NCBI RefSeq assembly: GCF_943913045.1
Contig: NZ_CALTVH010000001.1
Span: 186,001 to 250,000, forward strand
Reading direction: 5' to 3'
DNA length: 64,000 bases
From: an uncultured Ezakiella sp.
GTDB taxonomy: Bacteria > Bacillota > Clostridia > Tissierellales > Peptoniphilaceae
Part shown: positions 1-8,931 of the stretch, piece after piece
How the letters are laid out: every line of letters starts with the position of its first letter
Position numbering within the stretch: position 1 is the first letter of the stretch
Notes under the pieces: model-generated
The model's input: only the letters and a program-made list of their open reading frames with translations
The model's database searches: none
What the model was told of the DNA's origin: nothing
Program-made: the position numbers and the translations under genes

Positions 1-2010
1 GACCTTATCACCAGTTTTTAATACATCTTCAACTTCATTGATTCTCTTGTTATCGATTTGAGAGATGTGTAATAGGCCTTCCTTACCGTTTAATACATCA
101 ACAAAAGCGCCAAACTTCATAATTTTAGTTACTGTACCTTCGTATACTTCTCCGACTTCTACATCTTTAATTATATTTTCGATGATAGACTTTGCTTTTT
201 CGCCCATCTCAGAATCAACGCTTGCAATTATAACTGAACCGTCATCTTCTATATCAATCTTTACACCAGTTTCAGCGATAATTTGATTAATAACTTTTCC
301 GCCAGGTCCAATAACTTCTCTGATTTTATCAGGGTGTATTGACATTTGAATAAGCCTTGGTGCATATTTAGAAATTTCCTTACGTGGTTCTTCAATAGCT
401 CCATGAATTACATCAAGAATTTGCATTCTTGCAACTTTAGCTTGTTCAAGAGCCTTTTCTAATACAGATCTATCAATACCTGATATTTTTATATCCATTT
501 GAAGAGCTGTTATACCATCACGAGTACCTGCAACTTTGAAGTCCATATCTCCTAGGTGGTCTTCTAATCCTTGAATATCAGTTAAAATAACTTTTTTGCC
601 ATCATCTCCTGAAATAAGTCCCATAGCGATACCCGCAACTGGTTTTTTAATTGGAACACCAGCGTCCATTAGTGCAAGTGTGGAACCGCATACACTAGCT
701 TGAGAGCTTGAGCCGTTTGAACTCAATACTTCAGATACAACTCTAATAGTGTATGGGAACTCTTCTTCTGAAGGAAGCACAGGGATTAAAGCTCTTTCAG
801 CTAAAGCGCCGTGGCCAATTTCCCTTCTGCCAGGAGATCTCAATGGCCTGGTATCCCCTACGCTGTATGGTGGAAAGTTATAGTGGTGAATATATTTTTT
901 TTCATATTCATCAAGCATTCCATCGATTACTTGAGCATCATCACTTACTCCAAGTGTTGCTACACTTAGTACCTGTGTTTGTCCACGCTTAAATAAACCG
1001 GATCCGTGTGTTCTTGGAAGGATTCCTGCTTCTGCACTTAGCGGTCTAATTTCATCGAATTTTCTTAAGTCAGGACGAATTTCATCCACTAAAATTTGAC
1101 GGCGTACTTCATTGTATTGTAATTGGTCAATAGCAGCGCCTATGCTAGCCCTATCATCTGGGAATTCTTCAGACATTTCATCTTTAATTTTATCGATTAA
1201 TTCTGATGACTGTTTTAATCTTTCCATTTTGTCTGGATGATTCATAGCTTGAATCATAGCTTCTCTATAATTTGAATTTATTTTATCTTCTACTTCTTTT
1301 TTTATTTCAAATACAGTATATTCTTGTTTTTCCTTGCCAACTTCTTTAGCAATCTCTGAGATAAATTCAGTAATTTTTTTGATCTCGTCATGAGCTTTTA
1401 AAATTGCTTCAAGCACTACATCTTCGCTAAGTTCATTAGAACCTGATTCAACCATCATAATAGCTTCATGAGTTCCTGCAACAGTTAAATTTAAATCAGA
1501 CTTTTCCAATTCATCAGCTGATGGATTTACAACATATTCATTATTGATGTATCCCATTTGAACTGCAGCAATAGGTCCATTAAAAGGTATGTCAGAAATG
1601 CTAAGCGCAATGCTAGATCCTATCATAGCAGCAACTTGGCTTGAACATGTTGGATCATTTGATAAAAGGCTTGCAATGATTTGAACATCATTTCTATATC
1701 CCTCTGGGAAAAGTGGTCTCAAAGGCCTATCAATTAATCTTGCAGTTAAAATAGCGTGCTCACTAGGTCTACCTTCACGCTTAATAAATCCTCCAGGGAT
1801 TTTACCTGCAGCATAATATTTTTCTTCATAATCTACGCTTAGAGGGAAAAAGTCTATCCCTTCTCTCGGTGTTTTTGAGCTTGTAGCGGTTACAAGCAAT
1901 ACTGTATCTCCATATCTCACAAAACATGCACCATTTGCTTGTTCTGCATATTTTCCAATCGATACAGACAATTCTCGACCAGCTAGGTCGGTTTTAAAAA
2001 TTCTTTCCAT
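1..2010 (-). CDS. pnp: Polyribonucleotide nucleotidyltransferase (PNPase), 3' end cut off by window edge
   Basis: Phosphorolytic 3'-5' exoribonuclease of RNA turnover, normally a homotrimer in the cytoplasm. 670 codons are open from an ATG at 2008-2010 to the left edge. The N-terminal RNase PH-like domain opens with MERIFKTDLAGREL and includes VDYEEKYYAAGKIPGGF. A second RNase PH core and a KH segment follow. The frame runs off the window inside the S1 RNA-binding domain (GAFVDVLNGKEGLLHISQI), so about 30-40 residues are probably missing. A good ribosome site (AGGAGG) lies just upstream, behind an extended -10 promoter. Identification is secure; the true C terminus cannot be seen. Confidence 0.96.
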   Translation of the reverse strand, partial: MERIFKTDLAGRELSVSIGKYAEQANGACFVRYGDTVLLVTATSSKTPREGIDFFPLSVDYEEKYYAAGKIPGGFIKREGRPSEHAILTARLIDRPLRPLFPEGYRNDVQIIASLLSNDPTCSSQVAAMIGSSIALSISDIPFNGPIAAVQMGYINNEYVVNPSADELEKSDLNLTVAGTHEAIMMVESGSNELSEDVVLEAILKAHDEIKKITEFISEIAKEVGKEKQEYTVFEIKKEVEDKINSNYREAMIQAMNHPDKMERLKQSSELIDKIKDEMSEEFPDDRASIGAAIDQLQYNEVRRQILVDEIRPDLRKFDEIRPLSAEAGILPRTHGSGLFKRGQTQVLSVATLGVSDDAQVIDGMLDEYEKKYIHHYNFPPYSVGDTRPLRSPGRREIGHGALAERALIPVLPSEEEFPYTIRVVSEVLSSNGSSSQASVCGSTLALMDAGVPIKKPVAGIAMGLISGDDGKKVILTDIQGLEDHLGDMDFKVAGTRDGITALQMDIKISGIDRSVLEKALEQAKVARMQILDVIHGAIEEPRKEISKYAPRLIQMSIHPDKIREVIGPGGKVINQIIAETGVKIDIEDDGSVIIASVDSEMGEKAKSIIENIIKDVEVGEVYEGTVTKIMKFGAFVDVLNGKEGLLHISQIDNKRINEVEDVLKTGDKV

Positions 2011-2034
2011 CTTTCCTCCTATTTCTCTCATACT

Positions 2035-2063
2035 ATTATAACATAAAGACATATAAATTGCTA
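2035..2063 (-). promoter_or_regulatory. Probable pnp promoter with extended -10
   Basis: Read on the minus strand: TAGCAA (2058-2063), a 17-bp spacer, then TGTTATAAT with the -10 hexamer at 2035-2040. The same TAGCAA-17-TGTTATAAT arrangement occurs before the nitroreductase gene (16107-16135). It lies about 25 bp upstream of the pnp start. Confidence 0.6.
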
Positions 2064-2070
2064 GATTTAT

Positions 2071-2098
2071 AAATAAAAAACGCCATATAAATGGCGTT
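2071..2098 (-). terminator. Rho-independent terminator of the upstream minus-strand genes
   Basis: On the minus strand an 8-bp stem AACGCCAT/ATGGCGTT (2091-2098 with 2079-2086) has a four-base loop and is followed by a T-rich run. It begins at the stop codon of the 2097-2648 gene and separates that gene group from pnp. Confidence 0.85.
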
Positions 2099-2648
2099 AA
2101 TATCTTGTATTAATATAATCATCAATAAGCGATTTATATTTACCCTCAATAAAGCAATCATTATCTTTTAAAATTGTCAAAAGCCAATCAGCCGTTGAAT
2201 GAAAAATCGCTTCTTTATAGTCATAAAAAACTATTTCGTATAAGACATTATTAAGTTTTTTGCTTTTGGATTTTACATAATATGAATCCACGTTTTCATA
2301 ATTAACTAGCTTTAACATCTTTGAAATGGTAATGTTTTTTTTATGATATTGGTCATTAGCTTTATTTTTAAAACTCATCGCTAGCTTTTGGTGCTTGCCT
2401 CTTAACTCAATCTCATATGCACTAGCTGTATAATATTTGGCCATTATATTATAGTACTGGTAATTAAATATGCCCTTCTCCATCGAATCTAATTTTACAA
2501 ATGGTTTGGCTCCAATTCTATTTAAGTACTCTAAATTTGCATCTAAAAATTGAGATTTAGTCAAGTCACCGCTTTCTAATTGTGCAATCAAAAAGGATCT
2601 GTTCTCAAAAAAGCTTTCAAATAGACCCTTTTTATTTCTATATAACAA
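2097..2648 (-). CDS. Conserved hypothetical protein, 183 aa
   Basis: I do not recognise the family with confidence; short unnamed proteins of this kind are common in Tissierellia and Clostridia. The product is a soluble, Lys/Tyr/Asn-rich, mostly helical-looking protein of 183 residues without signal peptide or membrane segment. The start is TTG at 2646-2648, preceded at a good distance by AGAAGGGA. No better ATG lies upstream in frame. It follows the small P-loop protein by 16 bp and is the last gene before a strong terminator, so it is probably co-transcribed with it. Function unknown. Confidence 0.7.
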   Translation of the reverse strand: MLYRNKKGLFESFFENRSFLIAQLESGDLTKSQFLDANLEYLNRIGAKPFVKLDSMEKGIFNYQYYNIMAKYYTASAYEIELRGKHQKLAMSFKNKANDQYHKKNITISKMLKLVNYENVDSYYVKSKSKKLNNVLYEIVFYDYKEAIFHSTADWLLTILKDNDCFIEGKYKSLIDDYINTRY

Positions 2649-2664
2649 CTGTGTTCCCTTCTAA

Positions 2665-3084
2665 TTACTTAACCTCTTCTGAATTATCTTTTAGTTCATC
2701 TGGAATTTCATTTAATTCAAAACCAAGGTTTAGATAGATCTTGCATTCAGATTTTTCAGCAATTCTATTTAATTCGTTGTAAAAATCTACAAGCTCTTCA
2801 GTTTTCAAAGGAATTAATTTATATATACTATCTACATAAATTTTTTCCAAGTCATAATCCATCGCAAGCATTCCGCTTAAGAATCCATAGAATCCAGCCA
2901 AATCTTTTACGCCATAATCTCCTGCATTGATTAGTCTTACATTGTAATCGAGACTAAAGATGTGTTCATCATCCACATCAATAAATGCAATATTACCATT
3001 GCCAGACTTGTTGTCCTCATTTGCATTATCAATCAGCCATTTTGTTTTGCCTGATCCTTTTGCTCCTAAAATAAACTTTACCAT
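2665..3084 (-). CDS. Small P-loop ATPase-like protein, 139 aa
   Basis: The N terminus carries a clear Walker A motif, GAKGSGKT at residues 7-14, right after a hydrophobic beta strand, as in P-loop NTPases. A plausible Walker B-like strand is IAFIDVDDE near residue 35. At 139 residues it is much shorter than a typical AAA or ABC ATPase and has no recognisable second domain. The C-terminal half contains an acidic helix region. The start is set by AGGAGG six bases before the ATG. It sits between the DUF1292 gene and an unknown gene. Nucleotide binding is likely; the substrate or partner is unknown. Confidence 0.75.
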   Translation of the reverse strand: MVKFILGAKGSGKTKWLIDNANEDNKSGNGNIAFIDVDDEHIFSLDYNVRLINAGDYGVKDLAGFYGFLSGMLAMDYDLEKIYVDSIYKLIPLKTEELVDFYNELNRIAEKSECKIYLNLGFELNEIPDELKDNSEEVK

Positions 3085-3130
3085 ATTAACCTCCTGTTCT
3101 TGTTAAATAGCTACCCAAATATAATGTATA

Positions 3131-3445
3131 TTAATCAGTTAAAGATTCGAAGTAGTCACAAGCCTTTTCAAATTCATCATCATCTTCAATAATTTCTAAG
3201 GTAAAGTTGTTGTCTTCACCTTCGATATATTTAAAAATAACAATATCTTCTCCAAGAGGACTATCTTCTTCTACAGCTAATAATGCGACATATTCATTGC
3301 CATCAATCTCAAATTGATCTATAACAGCAAAGTCTTCACTATCTCCATTATCATAAGTTAAAGTAACTGTTTCATATTCTTGCATCTCATCTTCGCAGCA
3401 GCAACCACCTTCACAGCCACATTCATGTTCATGTTTTTTATCCAT
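3131..3445 (-). CDS. DUF1292 domain protein with Cys/His-rich N-terminal tail
   Basis: Residues from about 22 to 100 match the DUF1292 pattern (a beta-rich, very acidic small domain often encoded near housekeeping genes; function not established). The first 20 residues are unusual: H5, H7, C9, C11, C15, C16 and C17 form a metal-binding-looking tail rich in Gly and Glu. The protein is 104 residues and strongly acidic. The ATG at 3443-3445 follows AGGAGGAGA, and an extended -10 promoter lies 30 bp upstream, so the gene can be transcribed apart from ileS and its neighbours. Metal binding by the tail is inference. Confidence 0.85.
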   Translation of the reverse strand: MDKKHEHECGCEGGCCCEDEMQEYETVTLTYDNGDSEDFAVIDQFEIDGNEYVALLAVEEDSPLGEDIVIFKYIEGEDNNFTLEIIEDDDEFEKACDYFESLTD

Positions 3446-3474
3446 AGTCTCCTCCTATTTGTAATATTATTTTT

Positions 3475-3483
3475 ATTATAACA
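3475..3483 (-). promoter_or_regulatory. Extended -10 promoter of the DUF1292 gene
   Basis: Minus strand TGTTATAAT with -10 hexamer at 3475-3480. There is only a weak -35 (TAGATT, 17 bp away), so the TGN extension would matter. Confidence 0.5.
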
Positions 3484-3511
3484 GTAAAGTCTATAAAAAT
3501 CTACTCTACTT

Positions 3512-4849
3512 TTATAAATTATCAAATTTTTGTTTGATTAAAGATTTTATCTCATCAACATCCCATATATCAACAGCTTCAATTATTGAATTTTTAACTA
3601 TATTATGAGTTTGTGCCAGAGATTTATCTGATATTAACTTAATTGAGCTTGTAAAATCAAACCTATCAGCAATTAAGCCCATAGTATATTTATTTATTTC
3701 AAATTTGTTTTTTTCTGTTATTTCAAAATTTGAAAACGCAATATTTATAACTTCACTATACCTATTTTTCAAGAAAACTAGTAAATTCGTTATAATTTCC
3801 TCTGAACTTCCCTCTTCAAGGTCAAAGAGTATTCTAAAAAATAAATTCCATGAAAAATCTATGTTAATTATTTCAGAAAGTTTATTACCTATAGAACTGA
3901 TAAATGGATCTTGAAATTTTAAATCTACTGGAAATTCAATTTGTTTTTTTAGGTCAATATATTTTGAATCCAAAAACTTTAAGCGATTTAGTATTCTTAT
4001 AAACTCATTAATATATGCCTCATCCTTTTCAGGAATCTTCATAAATAGGTAGTTTATAATGGTGTTGCTTGTTAGTTTGAAATCTACAGGAAAACCAAAT
4101 TCATTCCTAACCTTTTGGTAATATATATCATTTAATCCCTTAGATAGACTTGTCCTTATCTCCTTCATAACATTTTCTGAAACGTTATTTGAAGGCTCAT
4201 TTAAATGATTATAAAGCATCATAAGCTCTCTATCAATCATCTCTAAGTTTTCTTTGATTGAACTCATTATCTCTGATAAGAACATTTCGGTTCCTGAGTA
4301 GTTGAAATTTTTATACAAAATCTTATGATCTATTTCACCCCAGAATAAGTTAACTAAACTTTTTATCTGTAGTTCAAAATTATATGATTTTCCTTCATAC
4401 AAATACTCACCATCTATTTTATAAATTTGAAAACCATTCTTTTGAAGTGTGGGCTGCTCTTCATCTAGATTTAAGAAAATATTTTCATTAAGGTATGAAT
4501 AATAGAGTCCATTATCATTTTTAATTCTAAAAAGGTTGGTTATCTCCCTGTATATTCTTTTTTCATCTCCAATGAATCTACACTCAATTCTCACACCAAT
4601 TAAATCCGATAGATTGTTCAAGAGATCTTCTGGAGAATCATACTGCATAAAGAGGTTATTCCTTATTATTTTTTCCTTTAGGCTGGATTCCTCTTTAACT
4701 CTAGATTTTACATCCATAAAATGATCCTTTGTAGAGAAAGTATTGGTAAAAAACTCATCTATTAGTTTTTCTACATATATCAATTCATCAATATTTGAGT
4801 TTAATAAATCAATAGATTCATCAATAAATCTAAATAATTCTAGTTGCAT
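3512..4849 (-). CDS. Long GTP pyrophosphokinase-like (RelA/SpoT synthetase-fold) protein, 445 aa
   Basis: Residues 40-180 resemble the small alarmone synthetase fold. The motif DLIGVRI (82-88) supplies the metal-binding Asp82. FELQIKS (158-164) matches the family's E-x-Q-I-R segment, with Glu159 and Gln161. FWGEIDHKILYK (169-180) matches the F-W-x-x-x-x-H-x-x-x-Y-K block, with His175. Differences are the substrate-side motif NGFQIYK instead of GYRSYH, and Lys for Arg at 163. There is no HD hydrolase, TGS or ACT domain. A C-terminal extension of about 260 residues has no recognisable domain, whereas RelQ/RelP proteins are about 210-230 residues. The start overlaps the ppiC stop (TAATG). It may make (p)ppGpp or a related alarmone, or be catalytically altered. 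Fold fairly sure, activity not. Confidence 0.72.
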   Translation of the reverse strand: MQLELFRFIDESIDLLNSNIDELIYVEKLIDEFFTNTFSTKDHFMDVKSRVKEESSLKEKIIRNNLFMQYDSPEDLLNNLSDLIGVRIECRFIGDEKRIYREITNLFRIKNDNGLYYSYLNENIFLNLDEEQPTLQKNGFQIYKIDGEYLYEGKSYNFELQIKSLVNLFWGEIDHKILYKNFNYSGTEMFLSEIMSSIKENLEMIDRELMMLYNHLNEPSNNVSENVMKEIRTSLSKGLNDIYYQKVRNEFGFPVDFKLTSNTIINYLFMKIPEKDEAYINEFIRILNRLKFLDSKYIDLKKQIEFPVDLKFQDPFISSIGNKLSEIINIDFSWNLFFRILFDLEEGSSEEIITNLLVFLKNRYSEVINIAFSNFEITEKNKFEINKYTMGLIADRFDFTSSIKLISDKSLAQTHNIVKNSIIEAVDIWDVDEIKSLIKQKFDNL

Positions 4850-5601
4850 TATAATAAAATCTCTACTGGATACTCCTCTTTTAACTCTTCAACCTTACTT
4901 TGATAAGCATTTAATTGCTTTACGCGTTTTAATTCGACAATAATATTGTCTCTTGCAGTATCTAGATCTGGTTTTTGAGTTGCATTAATCTTGTTTAATT
5001 TAATTACATGGTAACCAAACTGAGTTTCAACCGGACCAACAACTTCGCCCTCCTTCATTTTAAATACTACTTCATCAAATTCTGGGACCATTTGTCCTTG
5101 GCAAAAATCTCCAAGATTGCCACCCTTTTCTTTTGATGGACAGGTTGAATATTCCTTAGCTAGTTCTTCAAAATTTTCCCCATTATCTATTTTAGCTTTA
5201 ATGTCTTCGGCTGTTTTTTGATCTTCAACCAAGATATGACTTGCGTTTACAAAGGTCTTTTCAAGGTCTTTTTTGTGAGCTTCAAAATATTCTTTTATTT
5301 CTTCTTCTGTTGGCTCTGGAGCACTTGTAATAATTTTTTGGTAGGCATAGTTCTTTAGAAGATTTTCTTTTGTTGTTTGAAAAACTCTTTGGAATTCTTC
5401 ATCATCTTCTAGATTTTCATCTTCAGCATAATGGAGCATCAATTCTTGATTAAGCATTTCTTTAAGAATTGTCTCAAATCCATTTTCTTCATTCATAAAA
5501 TGCCTTACAATATTAGGATCAAGGCTTGATAAAAACCTTTGAAAATCCTCATTAGTAAATTCCTTATTTCCTACCTTAGCTATCACTTTAATATCTGTCA
5601 T
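4849..5601 (-). CDS. Parvulin-type (PpiC) peptidyl-prolyl isomerase, apparently cytosolic
   Basis: Catalyses cis-trans isomerisation of prolyl bonds. Residues 120-210 form a rotamase domain: ASHILVEDQKTAEDI, then CPSKEKGGNLGDF and MVPEFDEVVFKMKEGEV, ending with QFGYHVIKL. The N-terminal 115 residues are a SurA/PrsA-like helical chaperone segment. There is no signal peptide or lipobox, unlike PrsA, so a cytosolic role in folding is likely. 250 residues. The ATG at 5599-5601 follows AGGAGG. The gene starts 9 bp after ileS and overlaps the alarmone-synthetase-like gene by one base, so all three are probably one operon under the ileS T-box. Confidence 0.92.
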   Translation of the reverse strand: MTDIKVIAKVGNKEFTNEDFQRFLSSLDPNIVRHFMNEENGFETILKEMLNQELMLHYAEDENLEDDEEFQRVFQTTKENLLKNYAYQKIITSAPEPTEEEIKEYFEAHKKDLEKTFVNASHILVEDQKTAEDIKAKIDNGENFEELAKEYSTCPSKEKGGNLGDFCQGQMVPEFDEVVFKMKEGEVVGPVETQFGYHVIKLNKINATQKPDLDTARDNIIVELKRVKQLNAYQSKVEELKEEYPVEILL

Positions 5602-5610
5602 TATTTCCTC

Positions 5611-8600
5611 CTATTTGCTTACTTCAATTTTAAATTTAACCATGTTGTCGTTCATATCAACAGCTTCCACATCCAGTGGCTCTCTATTTAACTTTACAGC
5701 AAGAGTTTCAGACATAATCTCTTTTGTGTACTTATCTAGAGCATTTGAAAATACATCTTTTGCTTCGTATTTGATTTCAATTCTATCGCTTATATTTAAG
5801 TCTAAGCGTTTTCTTTCTTGTTGGATTTTTGATATAAACTCTCTGGCATAACCTTCGTTTATTAAATCATCAGTTAAAACTGTATCCAATAGTACGTATA
5901 CACCGTTTTCAACTTGAACATCATAACCTTCTCTTGCGCTTACACGAACATCCAAATAATCCTTATTTATTGTATAGGTTTGACCATCTAAATCAATATC
6001 TAATTCATTGTTTTCGATTTCTTCAATCAACTTAGCTTTGTCAGAATTTTGCAAGTATTGTGCAAATTTACCAACTGATTTACCGAATACTGGTCCAGCG
6101 AGTTTAAAGTTAGGTTTTACCTCATAATTCATATAATCAGATACATTCGAAGAATAAACTATCTCTTTAACATTTAATTCTTCTTTTATCAATGATTCAA
6201 GGTCGAAAACCTTATCCTTATATTTATTATCAACAATCATTGATGCTATTGGCTGTCTAACTTTGATGTTTTCTTTTTCACGACCAGCCCTTCCAAGGGA
6301 AACAATTGTCCTAACTAAATCGATTTTTGTTTCTAGTTCTGTGTCAATTATGTCTTTATCAACTACTGGATAATCTTCCAAGTGAACAGATTTACCATCA
6401 GTTAGATGTTGATAAAGTTCTTCTGCTATAAATGGAGTAAATGGCGCGATTAACTTAGAGATTGTTAAGAGAACTTCATATGTTGTTAAGAACGCTGAGT
6501 CTTTGCTCTTAGAATCTTCTCCCCAGAAACGTCTTCTAGATCTTCTGATGTACCAGTTTGATAAGTCTTCGACTACAAAGTCAACTAGAGCCTTTGAAAC
6601 TTTTGTAAGTTCAAAAATATCAATATTTTCTTCAACCAAATCAATTAGAGAATTTAGTCTAGAAATTATCCATTTATCTAACTCATCTCTTTCACTTATT
6701 GGAATGTTTAATTCATCTGGTTTAACATTTTCACTATTTACATACAATGAGAAGAATGTATAAACGTTTCTTAAGCTCCTAATAAATTTAGATTCAACTT
6801 CTTTTAGGCCATCTTCATCATATTTTGTTGGTAGCCAAGGAACTGAAACATAAACAGCGTAGAATCTAGCAACGTCTGCTCCATACCTATCAAATATATC
6901 AAATGGATCCAAGGTATTTCCCCTGGACTTACTCATTTTTTTGCCGTACTTATCAAGGACCAAATCATTTACTAAAACAGATTTATATGGTGATTTGCCT
7001 GTCATATAAGTTCCAATAGCAAGCATTGAGTAGAACCAACCTCTAGTTTGGTCAATGCCTTCACAGATAAAATCTGCTGGATAGTGGTTAAAAAAGTCAT
7101 CATTTTTAACAAAAGGATAATGTCTTTGCGCAAAAGGCATACTACCGCTATCAAACCATACGTCAATAACGTCCTTATATCTATTCATCTTGCCGCCGCA
7201 TTTACTGCACTTAATATGGCAATCATCTACATAAGGTCTGTGCAAATCAATTGTCTCGTCAATATCTTCTATAGATTTTTCTACTAATTCTTTTATGCTG
7301 CCAATACTTATAGTTTCTCCACAGTCTTCACATTTCCAAATAGGAAGTGGAGTTCCCCAGTATCTGTTTCTAGATAAGGCCCAGTCATTTAAATTTTCTA
7401 ACCAATTGCCGAATCTCTTTTCACCAACAAATTCAGGATACCATTTAACGTCGTTATTAGCTTCAATTAGCTTATCTTTAAATTTTGTGACCTCAATATA
7501 CCATGATGGCTTTGCATAGTAAATTAAAGGTGTATGACATCTCCAGCAGTGCGGATAATTGTGATCAACCTTTTGTCTTCTTAAAAGTTTACCCTCGTCT
7601 TTCAAATAATTTAATATTTCTAGATCAGCATCAAATACATTCATGCCTTTCCATTTACCCACATTAAACTTGCCCTCTTCATTTACGGGATTAAAGACGG
7701 GTAAATCATATCTTCTACCTGTATTATAGTCATCTTCACCAAAAGCAGGTGCGGTATGAACTATACCAGTACCATCTGTTATAGTTACATAATCAGCAAG
7801 AGTAATGTAAAAAGCTTTTTTATCAGCTTCAAGCATAGGAATTAATTGTTCATATTCAAGACCTTCAAGGTCTGTACCCTTTACAGTTTTAACTATTTCA
7901 TAATCTTCTATTACACCTTTTAGTACATCTGCAACTAAATCTTTGGCCATCCAGTATAATTCATCGTTGTCATTATTCTTAAGAAGTACATAATCAACAT
8001 CTGCATTAACGGTCAAGCTCACGTTTGATGGTAATGTCCATGGTGTGGTGGTCCATGCTATAAAATACTCATCTTTATCTTTTCTCTTGAATTTAACATA
8101 AGCGGTTGTTGTAGTTATATTTTCATAACCTTGAGCAACTTCGTGCGAAGCTAAACCAGTTCCGCACCTTGGGCAGTATGGTAAAATTTTATGTCCTTCG
8201 TATAAAAGTCCATCTTGAAACATTTTGTCAATAATATGCCAAACTGATTCAATATAATCGTTGTGAAAAGTGACATAAGGATTATCTAAGTCGATTTCAT
8301 AACCCATTCTCTCAGTCATTTGTCTCCATAATGATTCATATTGAAAAACAGAATCCTTACATTGTTCATTAAAAGCTTTAATTCCATAAGCCTCAATGTC
8401 TTTTTTATTGTGCAAGTCTAATTTCTTCTCAACTTCAATTTCAACAGGAAGACCATGAGTATCCCATCCAGCTTTTCTTTCAACGTAATAACCTTTCATA
8501 ACCTTATGTCTACAGGTCATGTCCTTTAGTGTTCTACTTACTACATGATGAATACCAGGTTTACCATTAGCTGTTGGTGGTCCCTCATAAAAAATGTATT

Positions 8601-8721
8601 TAGGACCGTCTTCTCTTATTTTTAAACTCTCGTGAAGTAAATCGATTTCCTTCCAATATTTAGAAATCTTTTCTTCTCTTTCTTTTACCGGTATATTTTC
8701 TAACGGTGTAAATTTTTTCAT
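5611..8721 (-). CDS. ileS: Isoleucyl-tRNA synthetase, IleRS2 type with GXHH signature
   Basis: Charges tRNA-Ile. The product is 1036 residues from the ATG at 8719-8721, chosen because AGGAGG lies directly before it. The longer open frame upstream would run through the T-box terminator. The HIGH signature region reads TANGKPGIHHVVSRT, giving G56-I57-H58-H59 instead of HIGH. KMSKS is at about 595-599. An editing (CP1) domain containing AWTTTPWTLPSN lies between, and Cys pairs for zinc are present (CWRC; CEDC; CSKC). The long sequence and the GXHH motif place it with eukaryote-like IleRS2 enzymes, a group that includes naturally mupirocin-resistant members. Regulation is by the T-box leader at 8735-8926. 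Confidence 0.96.
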   Translation of the reverse strand: MKKFTPLENIPVKEREEKISKYWKEIDLLHESLKIREDGPKYIFYEGPPTANGKPGIHHVVSRTLKDMTCRHKVMKGYYVERKAGWDTHGLPVEIEVEKKLDLHNKKDIEAYGIKAFNEQCKDSVFQYESLWRQMTERMGYEIDLDNPYVTFHNDYIESVWHIIDKMFQDGLLYEGHKILPYCPRCGTGLASHEVAQGYENITTTTAYVKFKRKDKDEYFIAWTTTPWTLPSNVSLTVNADVDYVLLKNNDNDELYWMAKDLVADVLKGVIEDYEIVKTVKGTDLEGLEYEQLIPMLEADKKAFYITLADYVTITDGTGIVHTAPAFGEDDYNTGRRYDLPVFNPVNEEGKFNVGKWKGMNVFDADLEILNYLKDEGKLLRRQKVDHNYPHCWRCHTPLIYYAKPSWYIEVTKFKDKLIEANNDVKWYPEFVGEKRFGNWLENLNDWALSRNRYWGTPLPIWKCEDCGETISIGSIKELVEKSIEDIDETIDLHRPYVDDCHIKCSKCGGKMNRYKDVIDVWFDSGSMPFAQRHYPFVKNDDFFNHYPADFICEGIDQTRGWFYSMLAIGTYMTGKSPYKSVLVNDLVLDKYGKKMSKSRGNTLDPFDIFDRYGADVARFYAVYVSVPWLPTKYDEDGLKEVESKFIRSLRNVYTFFSLYVNSENVKPDELNIPISERDELDKWIISRLNSLIDLVEENIDIFELTKVSKALVDFVVEDLSNWYIRRSRRRFWGEDSKSKDSAFLTTYEVLLTISKLIAPFTPFIAEELYQHLTDGKSVHLEDYPVVDKDIIDTELETKIDLVRTIVSLGRAGREKENIKVRQPIASMIVDNKYKDKVFDLESLIKEELNVKEIVYSSNVSDYMNYEVKPNFKLAGPVFGKSVGKFAQYLQNSDKAKLIEEIENNELDIDLDGQTYTINKDYLDVRVSAREGYDVQVENGVYVLLDTVLTDDLINEGYAREFISKIQQERKRLDLNISDRIEIKYEAKDVFSNALDKYTKEIMSETLAVKLNREPLDVEAVDMNDNMVKFKIEVSK

Positions 8722-8734
8722 ATAACCTCCTAAT

Positions 8735-8760
8735 AAAAAAGCCCCTCGAATAATCGAGGG
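8735..8760 (-). terminator. Intrinsic terminator of the ileS T-box
   Basis: Minus strand CCCTCGA-ttat-TCGAGGG stem followed by six T. It is mutually exclusive with the antiterminator that contains the T-box sequence at 8770-8784. Confidence 0.9.
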
Positions 8761-8926
8761 ACGAAATTTCCGCGGTACCACCTTCGTTTGCAAATGCACA
8801 CTTAAATGTAATTAACGCTTAACTCACGCCCGAAGGAAAATAGAAGCTGATTCCACAGTGATAAGTTTACGAATTTCCACCAATAATCGCTCTCTATAAA
8901 ACTCCATTCACCATGCGGTCTTCTTG
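8735..8926 (-). promoter_or_regulatory. T-box riboswitch leader of ileS
   Basis: About 190 nt of leader upstream of ileS. The T-box consensus AAGGTGGTACCGCGG is at 8770-8784, followed by a GC-rich stem and six U. Its UGGU would pair with an uncharged ACCA 3' end, fitting the A discriminator of tRNA-Ile. The stem I region carries the AGAGAGCGA and GGTGGAAAT landmarks. Two ATC triplets (in TTATCACTG and GGAATCAGC) could be the isoleucine specifier; I cannot decide which by eye. When uncharged tRNA-Ile binds, read-through into ileS, ppiC and probably the downstream genes is expected. Confidence 0.93.
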
Positions 8927-8931
8927 TATAT

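Noticed and set aside
8722..8799. Longer IleRS start adding 26 residues
   Set aside because: It would translate the T-box terminator stem, and AGGAGG stands directly before the ATG at 8719-8721.
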